DNA of 64,000 nt from Athripsodes cinereus (lineage: Eukaryota; Arthropoda; Insecta; Trichoptera; Leptoceridae), in NCBI GenBank assembly GCA_947579605.1, contig OX388329.1, positions 25,562,299 to 25,626,298 of the forward strand. The letters run 5' to 3'. Within the stretch, counting starts at the first letter, position 1. Each line of letters starts with the position of its first letter. The notes below the pieces were generated by a model that was not told the DNA's origin, did not search any database, and worked only from the letters and a program-made list of their open reading frames with translations. The position numbers were made by a program, and so were the translations under genes. Of the stretch, positions 1-11,410 are shown piece after piece.

Positions 1-447
1 CAACTCACCTACCTATTGCTATACGTAGCTTATTTGTTACATTTCCAAGAATTGTTCGGGTAATAATTTTTCCATCTTTACGACTTACGAAAATTTCAAA
101 TATGTTAAACCTTAACATACTACCTAAGCTCACCCATCTGACTAATTTTATTTATTTCTTATACACATCATTAATCTTATACTACGTAATAAATCATATC
201 AAAATATATATTATACATTATCATATTGTATCACAAATATACGAGACCTTTTCATTTCATATGAGTATATTTTTTTTATTTTTCTTAAGCTTAAAGACAT
301 AACCTACCTACATAATATTATTATTTACTCATTTTGAAATCGCTCTTCGTCATTTGCACGAGTCAACAATTATGCTAACTCATTTTCAATAAAAGACCAA
401 AGATTATACGATGCTTACAAATAGACTGAGGCTGGTATAATCGTTAT
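1..447. other. AT-rich upstream DNA, no gene seen
   Basis: No coding region, RNA gene or clear repeat is recognised here. A 66-codon open frame is low-complexity and AT-driven, with no family resemblance. Confidence 0.5.
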
Positions 448-749
448 TGTTACGGGAACACGTACCGAATTAATACGACTTTCCTAATCCTTAGTATTTG
501 CATGACTTTATGTTAAATTTAATAATTAACGTGGGTGCTGTACTCACTGGTTTCTCAGTCGGGCAACACTCGCGTCTAAAAAGGTATAAAAGGGGCGGCC
601 ATATTAGCTTTCTTTCTCTCTTTGGTCATATCCGCTTATAAACTGTTGTAAACTATACTGTGTGCTTGTTCCTTCCAAATAATAAATATTGTAATCCGAT
701 CGTGGCTTTGATTTAATGGACCAAATACCCGTTGATTATTAATTCAACA
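448..749 (+). mobile_element. Possible solo LTR
   Basis: The segment begins TGTTACGGG and ends TTCAACA, giving TGTT...AACA borders as in many LTRs. It contains a TATAAAAG box at 585-592 followed by a pyrimidine-rich stretch and an AATAAA signal at 681-686, the usual LTR order of promoter then polyadenylation signal. No gag or pol lies beside it, so it would be a solo LTR. No convincing target duplication flanks it, so the borders are tentative. Confidence 0.35.
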
Positions 750-2127
750 CATGTGAGAACCTAAAAAATATAGTCTACCTATACCTACCATCTCTTTCTA
801 GTGAAGTAGTCTGTAAAAATTTACTGGATCTAATTAACAAACAAGTGGTGTTCTCCATGCCAATAAAAAATAAGACATTCAACATGGGTGGCATACCTAA
901 TCGCTGAATTGAAGATATTTTACGTCTTATTATAAAACATGGTATCTTTCTAATTACGTTTCTACATTATTACTTCCAAGAAGAATTATTAACTTGTTTT
1001 TTTTAAAAAAAAGAACGCCACAAACAACAGTAGGTATCTACACGATAGTAAAAAAGAATATCTATTCAAAAGAAGAAATAAATAATCTGCAATGATGTTT
1101 TAAATTAAAATGTTTCAGAGATACCAACTTAATAATGTTATCTATGTACTCATATTGTTGTCTAGTATTGTCTGCAATCAGCTTTAAGCGTGCGATGTGT
1201 TAGAACATTTTTTTTTTCATTTCAAACTGAGTGTAACTATGCAAAAACCAGCCCAAAGCAGCATGGAAATATTGTAGATAGTATTCCTTAAGCTTTGAAC
1301 AAAAGTGTGTGCTTTTTTTTGAAAACAAAAAATCATTTGCCTGACGATGAGGGTTTAATTTTTTAAAGTCACGGGAGCTAAATATTATGTTTCATTTTAG
1401 TTTGATGCACTTCCTACAAAAACCTAAAATGATTTGTGATGTTCTAATTAATTACGGAAGTAAGAACCAAACAGTACCTAGTATAATTATTTATTGTAAT
1501 GTCACTAATAGTAGGTTCCACGAAAAAGTATAAAAATGTCTTTAATTTTTCGCAAAATAAAAATTCTAATATAACTAACAGAATTTTGACATTTCGGACT
1601 TTATCTTTCTAGAGCGGGCAGTGAGATTTATATAAGTTACTACTACTACTACTATACCATTACGGCATATCCCACAAGTGGGGTAACCAGCAGACCAGCT
1701 GCATGTAAGAAACATGCAAGCTGTCCTCTTCGTGCCAATATAAAATCAAGACATTCAGGATGGGTGGCAAACCTCATCGCTGAATTTAAGATGTAAATAT
1801 AATTATATAAGTTATTGGACGAAAATTGCATAGCGCCTTTAAGAAAGAATATTTATACCTCGAAAATTTACTTAATAATTATTGTAATACACTCAAAATT
1901 GACAAACTCTCTTAACAGGTACATTTTTAATTTTTTAAAAGGACATGTATTGACGACTTCTGACTAATCAGGTTTCAAAGAATATACACATTTAAGTATT
2001 TATTTATTACATAAAATTGATAATGAGTGTTATGATAGTTTCGATCATTTTGTCACCCAAAATTCATGTGTACAACAGTTAACGATGATTAACGTCAAAC
2101 AAATATCATACAATATACTTCTATAGG
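750..2127. other. Upstream region with SINE R1 remnants
   Basis: Most of this stretch shows nothing recognisable. A decayed piece of SINE R1 (- strand) is visible at about 852-935, and a better partial copy at 1641-1796 is listed separately. Confidence 0.5.
1641..1796 (-). mobile_element. SINE R1, partial copy
   Basis: This is the 3' two-thirds of the R1 repeat. Read on the + strand it starts with a (TAC)n tail, then the conserved ACGGCATATCCCAC block, the paired CATGTAAGAAACATG block and CATTCAGGATGGGTGGCA. The 5' end of the element is missing. Confidence 0.75.
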
Positions 2128-2319
2128 CCTAGTCAAAACACATTTAAGCGTTACGTTTTCGTTTCGTTTTCGTTCAAACTTTGGCGGCGTTTCGAGAACG
2201 TGTCAATTTTCGTAGCTACTTGTGTATTTAAGCTACGAAAATTGACGCGTTCTCGCAACCTCGTCTTGTTTGAACGAAAACGAAACGAAAACGTAACGCT
2301 TAAATGTGTTTTGACTAGG
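2128..2319. mobile_element. Long-hairpin (foldback) MITE 1
   Basis: The element is almost entirely self-complementary. It begins CCTAGTCAAAACAC and ends with the reverse complement, and the two arms of about 85-90 bases pair with few mismatches around an AT-rich centre near 2225-2235. No coding capacity. The class cannot be fixed because no clear target duplication is seen. Confidence 0.8.
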
Positions 2320-2325
2320 GGCCCT

Positions 2326-2528
2326 GAGGCCTGAGTCAACAACACACTTTCGTCTCACGTTCCCGCTCCGTTAGCGTTCGGGTGCAGACGATGTTGCAAG
2401 CAAGTGTCAATTTCGTTGCTAAGATACACAATAGTTACGAAAATTAACACTTTGGCGCACCATCGTCTGCACCCGAACGCTAGCGGAGCGGGAACGTGAC
2501 GCGATAGTGTGTTGTTGACTCAGGCCTC
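2326..2528. mobile_element. Long-hairpin (foldback) MITE 2
   Basis: A second inverted repeat lies six bases after the first. Arms start GAGGCCTGAGTCAACAACAC, and imperfect pairing extends out to about 2320 and 2535. Its central portion (a GTGTCAATTT...CGTTGCTAAG block and its mirror) resembles the centre of MITE 1, so the two are probably related. Confidence 0.8.
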
Positions 2529-2895
2529 TGGTCCTTAAGATTAAACAGCTAATTCAGCCAGTTAGTTGCATTGATGGCCACTTAATGTAGTCTTCTCAGC
2601 TTTTTTACATCAAGAAATATCTAAATAAATTGTGTTCCGTTTTGCTCTCTCACAAAGCACAAAACTTTTAAGAAAAATCGCATAGTGCCCATGCCGTGGT
2701 TACAAGGCCTAGTAGATACTGGTTGTTTTTTGCTTGATTACACTCATTTTATTTATTTATATATATTATTTTGATTGTATCTTTGTATGTGTATTGAAAA
2801 TATAATGATGTACGTACTAACTAAGGTTGCTTGCTGCTACTAACTACAGACTTTAACTCAGCATTTGAACATTAAAATTGGCACGTTTCCAACAG
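2529..2895 (+). other. Likely promoter or 5' region of the CCN-like gene
   Basis: Non-repetitive AT-rich DNA immediately upstream of the first coding exon. No TATA box or initiator can be assigned with confidence. A weak acceptor (TTTCCAACAG, ending at 2895) allows an additional upstream non-coding exon. Confidence 0.25.
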
Positions 2896-2942
2896 GATAA
2901 CGAGTCAGTGCAAGAGTTGATTCCAGCACCACAGCAAAAATG
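2896..2942 (+). CDS. CCN-like gene, exon 1 (5' UTR plus start ATG)
   Basis: Only the start codon of the protein is encoded here: ATG at 2940-2942, directly followed by a good donor (GTAAGA). The context CAAAAATG fits insect start sites. The choice rests on exon 2, which opens in the same phase with a perfect signal-peptide continuation but has no Met of its own. The 5' border at 2896 is a guess (a weak acceptor precedes it); it could equally be a transcription start further upstream. Sequence seen: ATG plus donor. Inference: linkage across about 21 kb to exon 2. Confidence 0.5.
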
Positions 2943-3094
2943 GTAAGACTCACTATTTTTATTATTATTATTATCATTATTATTATTGTTGTTTACTAGT
3001 TTCTAAGTCCGGCACTGGAAAGAAACAAGACGCATTTCAGTAGATCTAGTACGATTTTCTTGAAAAAAAAATTACCATTCGCGTTAATAAGTTT

Positions 3095-3329
3095 CCTAGA
3101 GCACCCGGTAATGAATTGGCCTCTCAATCTTTTCCGTAAGTTTTCGGATGTCCTGTAAAAGGCAGTCGTTCGAAAAAAATAAAAATATTTTATATCTTAA
3201 ATTCAGCGACGAGGTTTACAACCCATCCTGAATTTCTTCAGTTTAAATTGGTACGGAGGACAGCTTGCATTTTTTTTTCACATGCAGCTTGTCTGTTGAC
3301 TGTTGGCTACCCCGGTTGTGAGATATGAT
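3095..3329 (+). mobile_element. SINE R1, diverged nearly full copy
   Basis: It carries the R1 5' block (AGAGCACCCGGTAATGAATTGG), the GTTTACAACCCATCCTGAAT centre and the 3' GTTGGCTACCCCGGTTGTGAG end. Several substitutions and an A-to-T stretch make it older than the copy at 32221. Confidence 0.7.
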
Positions 3330-4609
3330 ACAATTTGTGTGTTTCAATTTATTTATACTCCAATAATTATGGATACATTTTTTAGGTTCTTTAATAAATT
3401 GTTGTATTCGCAAATATTTTTTTCTTTTGGCTTATACTTTCTGTGAAGTAGGTAGTTATATTCACTTTGTTTTTTAATTTGTAATATATAATTTATATCT
3501 ATAGTTTTTCATTGATTAAAGGCTATTAATCCTATAAACATACCATAAAAGGCAAAGACGAAAAGTGATCACTTAAGCCAGCCTAGAGCCAATTCGTAAG
3601 CGTTTGGACACCTTTCTCACTTCTTCCGATTAGATTTTGCACAATGTTGCATTGTGTAGACATGGTTCTCTAATCGAGGTTTCTGATTAGAACGTATATT
3701 GTTCAATCGTAAAATAAATACAGCAGATTAAGAGAGAACAGATTTTGATTTTATAGTTGTCATTTATCTCTGATGCACTTTGTAACTTTGTAGAAAACTA
3801 TAACATGATTGGCATGTACGAAAAGTTTTACTATGTCTACAACTTAAAAGGCGAAACTAATCGATAGATTAACAATATAAATTTCGTTACATTTGATAAG
3901 TATTGCACTTGCACCCAGTGGTCGTTTTACATACGTAAGTTTATTGCGATGGGAAGTCTTCACAACGTATCAAGTGGTAATAATAATATAATGTTGTACA
4001 TACTTGAATGTTTACTGTGTCAAGGAGGCAAGGCGAGTTGTTGAAAAACTAATGAAATATTCAGATAACTGCTCATCCATCCGTTAAAAATAATATTACC
4101 ACTTCAACCGACCGACTGTATCTACATACTACATCTAGGTATTATTACAACACAGAAGATGTTATTCATATTGTAGATATAACTATGCTTAAAAGAGTTA
4201 AAGGGCACTATAATAATTGTGTCGCAGAGCTTCGAAATCATTTTCCAAAAAAATGAGTTAAATGTGTCGTTGGAATCATAATTAAATATTCTTTAACAGT
4301 AGAAAATTGTTACTTTCAAGACACTCACCATTAGGTAGTCCAAAAAATTAAAATAAAATGATGATGAGAAAAGAATCCTGCCATGTCCTTTTTTGTGTCT
4401 TTTACTCAACCGACTAATAGGAGCTATTTTTGTGTATACAAAATGAACAGTTTTTTTTATTCAATAGCAAAATTTATTTTCATATTGGACAGTTGCAACA
4501 ATTTTATAATAAAAAAACTTGTTTGACTTCATGAAAGTACCTTTAATACTTGTAGTTTTAGTCAAATTTCTCCGAATCATAAAAATGTGTTTTAGCGGGG
4601 TTTTTTTTT

Positions 4610-4760
4610 AATGTTTTTTAAGTATTCTACAATGCACATCCATTACTTGATTATTATTATTAGTATTATATCGCTCGTCAATGGTATAGGTTTACCGAAA
4701 TCGATCGCGATTTAAATAATCAAGTAACGGATGTGCATTGTAGAATACTTAAAAAACATT
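4610..4760. mobile_element. Hairpin MITE with 46-base arms
   Basis: Arms 4610-4655 and 4715-4760 are reverse complements with one mismatch, separated by a loop of about 59 bases. The outer end reads AATGTTTTTTAAGTATTC. Non-coding. No clear target duplication. Confidence 0.8.
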
Positions 4761-4810
4761 GAAAATGTCTCGTAACTGTTACATGGTTAATCCTTCTAAA
4801 ATAACTGATA

Positions 4811-5070
4811 CACTGAGAAAAATACTCAAAACGAATCATTGTTACGGTACTATCAGATTAGGACCAGAGATCGTACAAACGATTCATTGGTATAAATCTA
4901 TAATATTAACTCTTCGCAAACAAATCATTGGTAAATTTACCAACAATTTGTTTGCGAAGAGTTAATATTATAGATTCGTACTAATGAATCGTTTGTACGA
5001 TCTCTGGTCCTAATCTGATAGTCCCGTACCAATGATTCGTTGTGAAATTTCGTTAGTATTTTTCTCAGTG
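4811..5070. mobile_element. Hairpin MITE with TA borders (Tc1/mariner-like)
   Basis: A 260-bp self-complementary element beginning CACTGAGAAAAATACT and ending with its complement, with a TA on each side (4809-4810 and 5071-5072) as expected for the Tc1/mariner superfamily. Near-continuous pairing runs through the centre GGTAAATTTACC at 4930-4941. Open frames within it are a by-product of the palindrome. A half copy lies at 33050-33165. Confidence 0.75.
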
Positions 5071-5082
5071 TAGTGTTGCGGA

Positions 5083-5262
5083 TTTCGTAACTCAGCGATA
5101 CACATGTTTGAAGCCATTTATTCACCTTGAAGGCGTCAAATTGTGAATCTATTGTCCAATACTCCCAGTAAACAACGAATGTACCCTCAGTTTCTTTCCG
5201 AAACCCTCTGTACTCGCTTCTTTTCGCAAACTTGGAGACAGCCTCTTTCAAAATCTGGGATC
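5083..5262 (-). pseudogene. LINE-G ORF2 C-terminal remnant
   Basis: The - strand encodes a degraded version of the LINE ORF2 C-terminus that is clearer at 8296-8458. Shared blocks include the ACTCCCAGTAAA and GGAGACAGC stretches in the same order and spacing. No functional product is expected. It directly abuts the hairpin MITE ending at 5070. Confidence 0.5.
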
Positions 5263-5920
5263 ATACAAAATAGTCGAAGATCTTTAATGCAAAGCATAAC
5301 TACTGCAATATTATAAAAAATACAAAATGCATCAAATAAAATATAAAAATAACGTAGATGGTAGAATTTCAGAATTTTAACCTAAATATCAATAAAAAAC
5401 CAAGATGTGTACTTTATAAGTATGTAGTTAAAATTATGAAATAAAGTGTAGAAATTACTGATAAGTACCAAAAATAACAGTATGTACCTACTAACATAAT
5501 ATGTGTATTCAGGATATTTGAACTTTGAAACCAATGGCGTTAATGAATGAATGCCTGAATCTCTGCAAAGTAAAAACTGGTCAAATAATACCTCATTTAG
5601 TTCATTGGGTTGTTTGTTAGTTTAATATGTAATATATTTGTTGCACTGTTGTGTGTTGAATTTACTTTAGATTGATGAACAATATTGCAAACACAACACA
5701 AAATTGGTTTCTATAATAACATTACGATTGCACATTATTACTTTGTACACAGAGTTCACAAAATGTCGTTGGCATTTTGTGAAGTCCGTTCGTTTACAAA
5801 CGGTATAGGTAGTCATTTTCTAAATGCCTGGAATATAATATTCAAGTAAATTAATGTTTTTTTCTTTTCATATCTTTTATAACTTTGCAAATCGTGACGA
5901 TAATATCAACAACACAACAT

Positions 5921-6480
5921 TATTTATTTATTTATTTATTTATCATTCAAACGTGATGGGAACCTTTTACGTGTCAAATAATATATACTTATAACAAAAA
6001 ACAGTTTGACAGACTAAAAAATAGTAAAATATAAATTAAAAGCTGCAGGAACATACCCATAAAAATAGTAAATTAGATGTAAAATAAAACGTTGTATCTA
6101 ATAAAACAACAATAGTTATTAAATAGTTATTAATAATAATAAAATTGTAGACAAATTGGATTTAGTCAGTATATTTTTTTTGATGTAGAAAAATAATAAA
6201 AGAATAGTGTGGTATATACGATGAAATGAAATCAATATAAAACAGTCAAATATGATATTATTTGTGAAATAAAATTAAGTTATAAAAATATAAAAAAAAA
6301 ATAATATATAGGTTCAATTAAATATATACATCCAGAAAATTGAATACCATCAAAAAATTATAAAATAATTAAAATATTAATATTCAAAACTTTAATTTGT
6401 ATATTAAAATTCAAGAATCTATTATAATAAACACTTGTAATATTGTAAAAAAGTTTTTAAACACAGATATTTCAGGCACA
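5921..6480 (-). repeat. (TTTA)n followed by AT-rich LINE 3'-UTR-like DNA
   Basis: A TTTA microsatellite at about 5921-5943 is followed by long A/T-rich sequence. The arrangement resembles the 3' end of a - strand LINE (compare 49290-49400, where a similar tail ends a known LINE). No coding part was recognised. Confidence 0.4.
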
Positions 6481-7149
6481 ATGCTGGTATTTTGATCCCG
6501 CGTTTTGAGCCTAATCCTTTGATATCCTGTATATCTGGATAGGTGAATTTTTCCCGGCATTAGACTGTTAAGTTTTTGTGTGACCATGACTGATCATATG
6601 GAGACTTATCTGGTTGTATAATGCTGAGAAGTGTGGATGGCAATTCTGCCGCCGCGTAAAAAAAAATAGTAGTGTTTTTTACTTTCAAGATATTCCACTA
6701 CGAATCACAAAAATGATTACAAAACAATGAATTAAAATCACCGTCGTTGTCGATAAGCTTTGCGTGATGTTTGCAGCGCCATGAAATGGTAAAAAATGGA
6801 ACTACTTCGTGCAATTTGCTTGGGCAGTAATTTTTTACCTAATAGTTTGCCCGAATTTGTATTCAGCATCCTATATAATGACCACGCAGCTTGTAAACGG
6901 ACCGATTCTACAAAACGTCGACGACGTATAGATATCCCAAACTATATTTATAAGTATTATTGTATTGTTTCAATGATGAACTGTACCGCCAATAGAGCGT
7001 ATGATACACACAGTGTCCAATAATAATAATTATTATTATTTAAATTGGACTTTTTTATCATTCAATGTACGAAACCAACTTAAATTAAATGAAACTGGAC
7101 ATGATATCTAGTAGACAAAAACATAATAAATATTAGGTATACAAACTTT

Positions 7150-7740
7150 GTGATGATGTATAGAGATCGTTTAAATTATTTGAAGCCACAGTTTTGGAGT
7201 AATTTAAGGTTAAACTACCTTACTAAAGCCTTCGTATGGAGCATTTTGCTTTATGGTTGTGAGACATGGACCATCAGCAAGATTGAAAGCGGAGGGTTGG
7301 CGGCCTTTGAGATGTGGTGCTACAGACGCATGCTGAAGATCCATTGGTCGGAACACGTCGAAAATGAAGAAGTATTAAACAGGGTAGGCGAAAAAAGGCA
7401 ACTCCTTAAGAGAATCAGCCAACAACGAGCTAACTGGATTGGCCACAACATCAGGCACCCAGGACTCCTCATCGCCATCGCGGAGGGTAGGACCGAGGGC
7501 ACAAATGGCAGAGGCCGGCCCAGAGATGCGTATATGGACCAACTGAAGAGGGACATGAATTGTGGCTCATACGTAGAGCTGAAAAGACTGGCTGAGAATA
7601 GGGAGGAATGGAGAAGAAAGACAAAACTCGTTACAGACCAATCCAATGGATTGTAACTCATTGTAACTCATTATGACATGCACGCCCGAGGACGCACTAC
7701 TGGCGAATGCCGGGGGTGTCCGGATGGCCGAACATTGGAG
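7150..7740 (+). pseudogene. LINE-A ORF2 C-terminal fragment plus 3' tail
   Basis: An open frame of 168 codons encodes the C-terminal part of a non-LTR retrotransposon reverse transcriptase. Diagnostic blocks are LLYGCETWTI near residue 35, MWCYRRMLKIHW near residue 56, WIGHNIRHPGLL near residue 95 and RGRPRDAYMDQ near residue 120. The catalytic FADD region is absent, so this is a 5'-truncated copy. After the stop at about 7656 the tail repeats GTAACTCATT twice. Other LINE-A pieces are at 7846, 25280, 33694, 34209, 41425, 43081 and 54530. Confidence 0.85.
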
Positions 7741-7845
7741 ATACAAAATTTGATGGTGTTCCGGACACGGAAAGTAAGTACTCATTATATATAACACGAA
7801 TAATGAAAGTCATTTGAATTTGATATATACTCGTATTATATAGTG

Positions 7846-8030
7846 AGCTACAATCCACTGGATTGGTCTGCAACAAGTTAAGATTTTCTTCTCCATTCCT
7901 CCCTTTTTCTGCTAGTCTTTTTAATACTATAAATTATATGCCACAGTTCATGTCCTTCATCATTTGATCCATATAATAGGTGTCTCTTGGTCGCCCTCCA
8001 CCATCTGTAGCACTTCATCGACATGATACT
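7846..8030 (-). pseudogene. LINE-A 3' end remnant
   Basis: On the - strand this matches the last codons and 3' end of LINE-A (GACCAATCC...GGATTGTAGCTCAC), with further decayed coding sequence up to about 8030. Confidence 0.65.
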
Positions 8031-8295
8031 CTTTAACATTTGAATGCAATTTATCCTAGTGTTATAATGAAGGTTATTATTTTTAATGTTACAAATATTA
8101 CAATATGTCGCTAATTTACTCATTAAATAGTTAGAAAACTTCATCTTTGAGTGCCGTGCAACAGCTCCTCCACTCAAGAGAGTCCTGTCCATTCTCTGAT
8201 ATTTTCCCTTTATCACCTTTTGACACGAACTCGTAGTTTATTAAAATTTAAGTAATGTTTTGTGTAAATTTAACAAACCAGACAATTTGTAAAGC

Positions 8296-8458
8296 GCCGT
8301 TTACTCATAACATGACCTCAAGGGCGCCGTATACAGCGTTCCGAAACTCCCAGTAAAAAGGTGCGTAATCAGCCTTTTTCTAAAGCTCTCTCCATTCGCC
8401 TCCTCTCGCAGATCCAGAGACAGCTTGTTCCAGCATTTGGGACCATCACCTTGTTCGT
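8296..8458 (-). pseudogene. LINE-G ORF2 C-terminus
   Basis: The - strand frame reads a typical CR1/Jockey-type ORF2 ending: GPKCWNKLSLDLREE, then SFRKRLITHLF, and a stop after LRSCYE near 8296. It lacks a start codon because it is the truncated end of an element. A worse copy is at 5083-5262. Confidence 0.6.
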
Positions 8459-9279
8459 TCGTTTCTCAGAACGACTTTGAACCGCAACCAATCTTTTTCA
8501 CGACGTGTGCTTTGTCCAATTAAGCTACCGGGCGACATACGTTAAATTAACAATGGTAAGTAAGAAAAATAGCTTCGATAACTGTGTATAAGTTTCAAAT
8601 TAAGCGGAATGAACGTCTTAAGCAAATATCTATTTCTAACACTTCATTTAGGTCAAAGGAGGATCTGATTCTAACCTGCAATCAGTTGATCTAAATAGTA
8701 GTAATTGCTAATCTCTATTTAGAATCAATCAATTATCTTATTTACACTCATGGAACGTAGAAACTTAAGACAGTCAGAATGGAGCTGAAATGTCTTCCAG
8801 CAGTAGCGTGACTTCCATACAAACCCAAAAACCAGCCTTTAGTAACCCAAAGTTTAAAGCTTAAAAAAAAATTAAAAATAAACGTTACCAATATTAAATC
8901 TTGCGCGCCACCTTGAACACACAAGCAGCAATTAATACAATACAAGGAAAGTCGTCAGTGGTGTAAAAAATGCACGACGACGAGCTATTTGGTGTAACCT
9001 AAAGCTGCTGTGAATGGTGAATGTCGCATTAGAGCAACTTGTCCGACGTTTCGCTCCGTCATCCTGAACGCATGGAGCGTTCGCTAAGAATTCACTCAAG
9101 AAACATAGTAGGTACACCACTATTAAGATAACAAGCAAATTTTTGTATTACTATTGAGGTTTTTATCGTCGCGTTAAATACAGAGCTTTTTCATTACATT
9201 TTGGCATATTTATTCTGAAGTGTTATTTTTATTAGTAACTATAAATAGTTGATGATTGTTCACATGCAGGTATTTTAAA

Positions 9280-9530
9280 TTTTATATCTTTGACATTTTA
9301 TATATTTGTATTGTGGTTTAAATTTTTATAATCTGTACGTGCACGTATTGTTTTTTTTTTATTTTAATATCTTTTATATTGCCTTTTATAATTTTTTTTA
9401 TATCTTTGACATTTGTATATGCTTCGTTTTTAATTTTATTGATGCAAAAATTATTTATATATAACATGATAAAATATCTTTGCCGTAGAAAATTTAATGA
9501 ATAAATATTTTATATCTTTTATTAAGGGTG
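9280..9530. repeat. Diffuse array of a TATCTTTGACAT-like word
   Basis: The word TATATCTTTGACATTT and shorter versions (TATCTTTTAT, ATATCTTTGCC) recur about five times in AT-rich DNA. Similar words occur at 56945, 57002 and 57295. Origin unknown. Confidence 0.4.
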
Positions 9531-9797
9531 GGTTTACACAGTATGAAAACTCTAGAGGTGCCGCTGTCGTCTAGTTCTGTTAGCCGGTTTAATAGTTCCG
9601 ATGACGACATCTAAGATCGAATAACTGTATAATAGTATTAGTTAAATATAATCGATTCATGACTAACCCGTTTTCCATTTAAGCAAATACCTAAACGAAA
9701 TTCATGCCGTGTTCCTATTAAATATACTTACATATTATTACTCTTTAACTTATTAGTCCACGAAAAGTTAATTTCCTTATTGGATTTTTTCTTTTTA

Positions 9798-10535
9798 TTC
9801 ACGGCATATTGCACTAGTGCAGTGGTTCTTAACCTTTTTGGGGGTACCGAACCCCACCAGTTACATATTATGCATTCACCGAACCCCTCCTAATTTGAAA
9901 AATAAAATTAGATTTTTACAAATTCAAAACATTTATATATAGGTGTACAAAATAAAAAAAAAACAAAGATCAAAACATTAAACTTTAATGGTTAAATCAA
10001 AACATGAAACATATTTATTAAAATTTACTTCAAACCAGTGTGACTTCTGCTGTTGGCTTTCAGAAACCAATTCAGAAATTCGCGGCTTTACCTTGGCAAG
10101 TGCAACTCTCATGTCATTTTCACAACAAAGTCTATTCCTCTTCTTCGTTTTTATATCCAACATCTTCGAAAAGGATTGCTATTATAATAGGTGTTGCCAG
10201 ATGTAATATTTGGATTGTTAGAATAAACTGGCAACATTGTTTTTCAAACTTGTGATGGCGGTTTGAAGGAATTATCGGAGTATTTTTTTTCTTTTTACAA
10301 CTCGCAAAACTATCTTGCCTTTAAAATGATTTTCACCGAACCCCCAAGACTGGCTCACCGAACCCCTGGGGTTCGATCGAACCCAGGTTAAGAACCAATG
10401 CACTAGTGGAGTAGTCAGACGACTAGCAAAGCATGTAATAAATAATATGCAACTTGTCCACTCTGTGACACTGAAAAGTATAACATTCGTGATGGTAGTC
10501 ATATCTCATCGCTGTTGAATTGAAGATCTCAATGA
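9798..10535 (-). mobile_element. SINE R1 copy split by a hAT element
   Basis: R1 sequence (ACGGCATATTGCACTAGTG) stops at 9819 and resumes at 10401 with the expected R1 continuation (GAGTAGTCAGACGACTAGCAAAGCATGTAATAA and on, quoted in part). The interruption is the hAT element at 9820-10400. Confidence 0.7.
9820..10400 (-). mobile_element. hAT element with residual transposase C-terminus
   Basis: A 581-bp element with inverted ends CAGTGGTTCTTAACC / GGTTAAGAACCAATG and a perfect 8-bp target duplication CACTAGTG (9812-9819, 10401-10408), the hallmark of hAT transposons. On the - strand about 60 codons near 9978-10163 read like the C-terminus of hAT transposases of the ZBED/SCAND3-like type (block IKTKKRNRLCCENDMRVAL). 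It is an internally deleted derivative, not autonomous. Confidence 0.85.
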
Positions 10536-11084
10536 CTTAAACGCGATATTTTACGAAACCTGCCTAACGCATGACATTAAAAAAATATAAATAGTTAATG
10601 AACATCTCTTCTTTGCCGGAAAAATAGCCGGGCAGGATGATAGTAAAAATATTTATCCTACTATATTTTGTATAACGATTCACTGGACGCTTTTAAAACT
10701 TTTGTTGAAAAACTCGAGAGTATCATAATATGAGTAGTTGAGTACCTAATCTAGATAGGTACATTTCAATAGATTATTTGGTTTGAGTTTTTATTCGTTT
10801 TTTGAATTTTTTGCGTAAACTGTGACGTAGAATATTTGTAATGTACATGGAATGAGCATTTTCACATGAAAATTTTATCTTTAACATACACTTTTTAATT
10901 ATTTATTCTTTCCTTTGGGTTTCCACCAAAAATGAGTGCTTCCGCTGTGTACTACAGGGTGTAGTACAAAAATTATAATAAGGGTACTGAACGGTAGGTA
11001 CAGTTTAACGGCTTTGAATACATTGACACCAGATTTTACACAACCTTTTTTATATTAAATCATTACCTTATCTTATAAATAAAA

Positions 11085-11280
11085 ATGGATTGACCATGTA
11101 TGTCACTCCATAACTTGAGAACAGCTGAACCAACTTGGCTAATTGTTTTTTTGTTGTGTTCTTAATTATCAGGAGACTGTTTATATGAAAGAAAATTTTT
11201 GGATAATTCAACGGAATAGTCGGAAATTTCGATAGTATTTTTGAATGAATGTGACGTTTGTATGACATATAAATTATGGG
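11085..11280 (+). mobile_element. Helitron-like internal fragment
   Basis: The sequence (ATGTATGTCACTCCATAACT, GAACAGCTGAACCAA, TTATCAGGAGA) is of a kind widespread in insect genomes and attributed to non-autonomous Helitrons. No terminal hairpin or CTRR end is present here. Assignment is from memory of the family. Confidence 0.4.
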
Positions 11281-11292
11281 TGATGTTTTTTT

Positions 11293-11410
11293 TTTTGCTA
11301 CTACTGAACCATCACGGCATATCCCTCAGATGGCGTAGCCAGGGGAATATTTGCAAGTAGTTAACATTAAAATTGTATTCTCCGTGCCAGTAGAAATACA
11401 AGTTCTTAAA
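11293..11410 (-). mobile_element. SINE R1 remnant
   Basis: It contains the ACGGCATATCCCTCAGATGG block and the TCCGTGCCAGTAGAAATA block of R1, with loss of the middle. Confidence 0.5.

Noticed and set aside
4937..5251. 104-codon - strand frame
   Set aside because: Half of it is a hairpin MITE arm and half a decayed LINE-G C-terminus.
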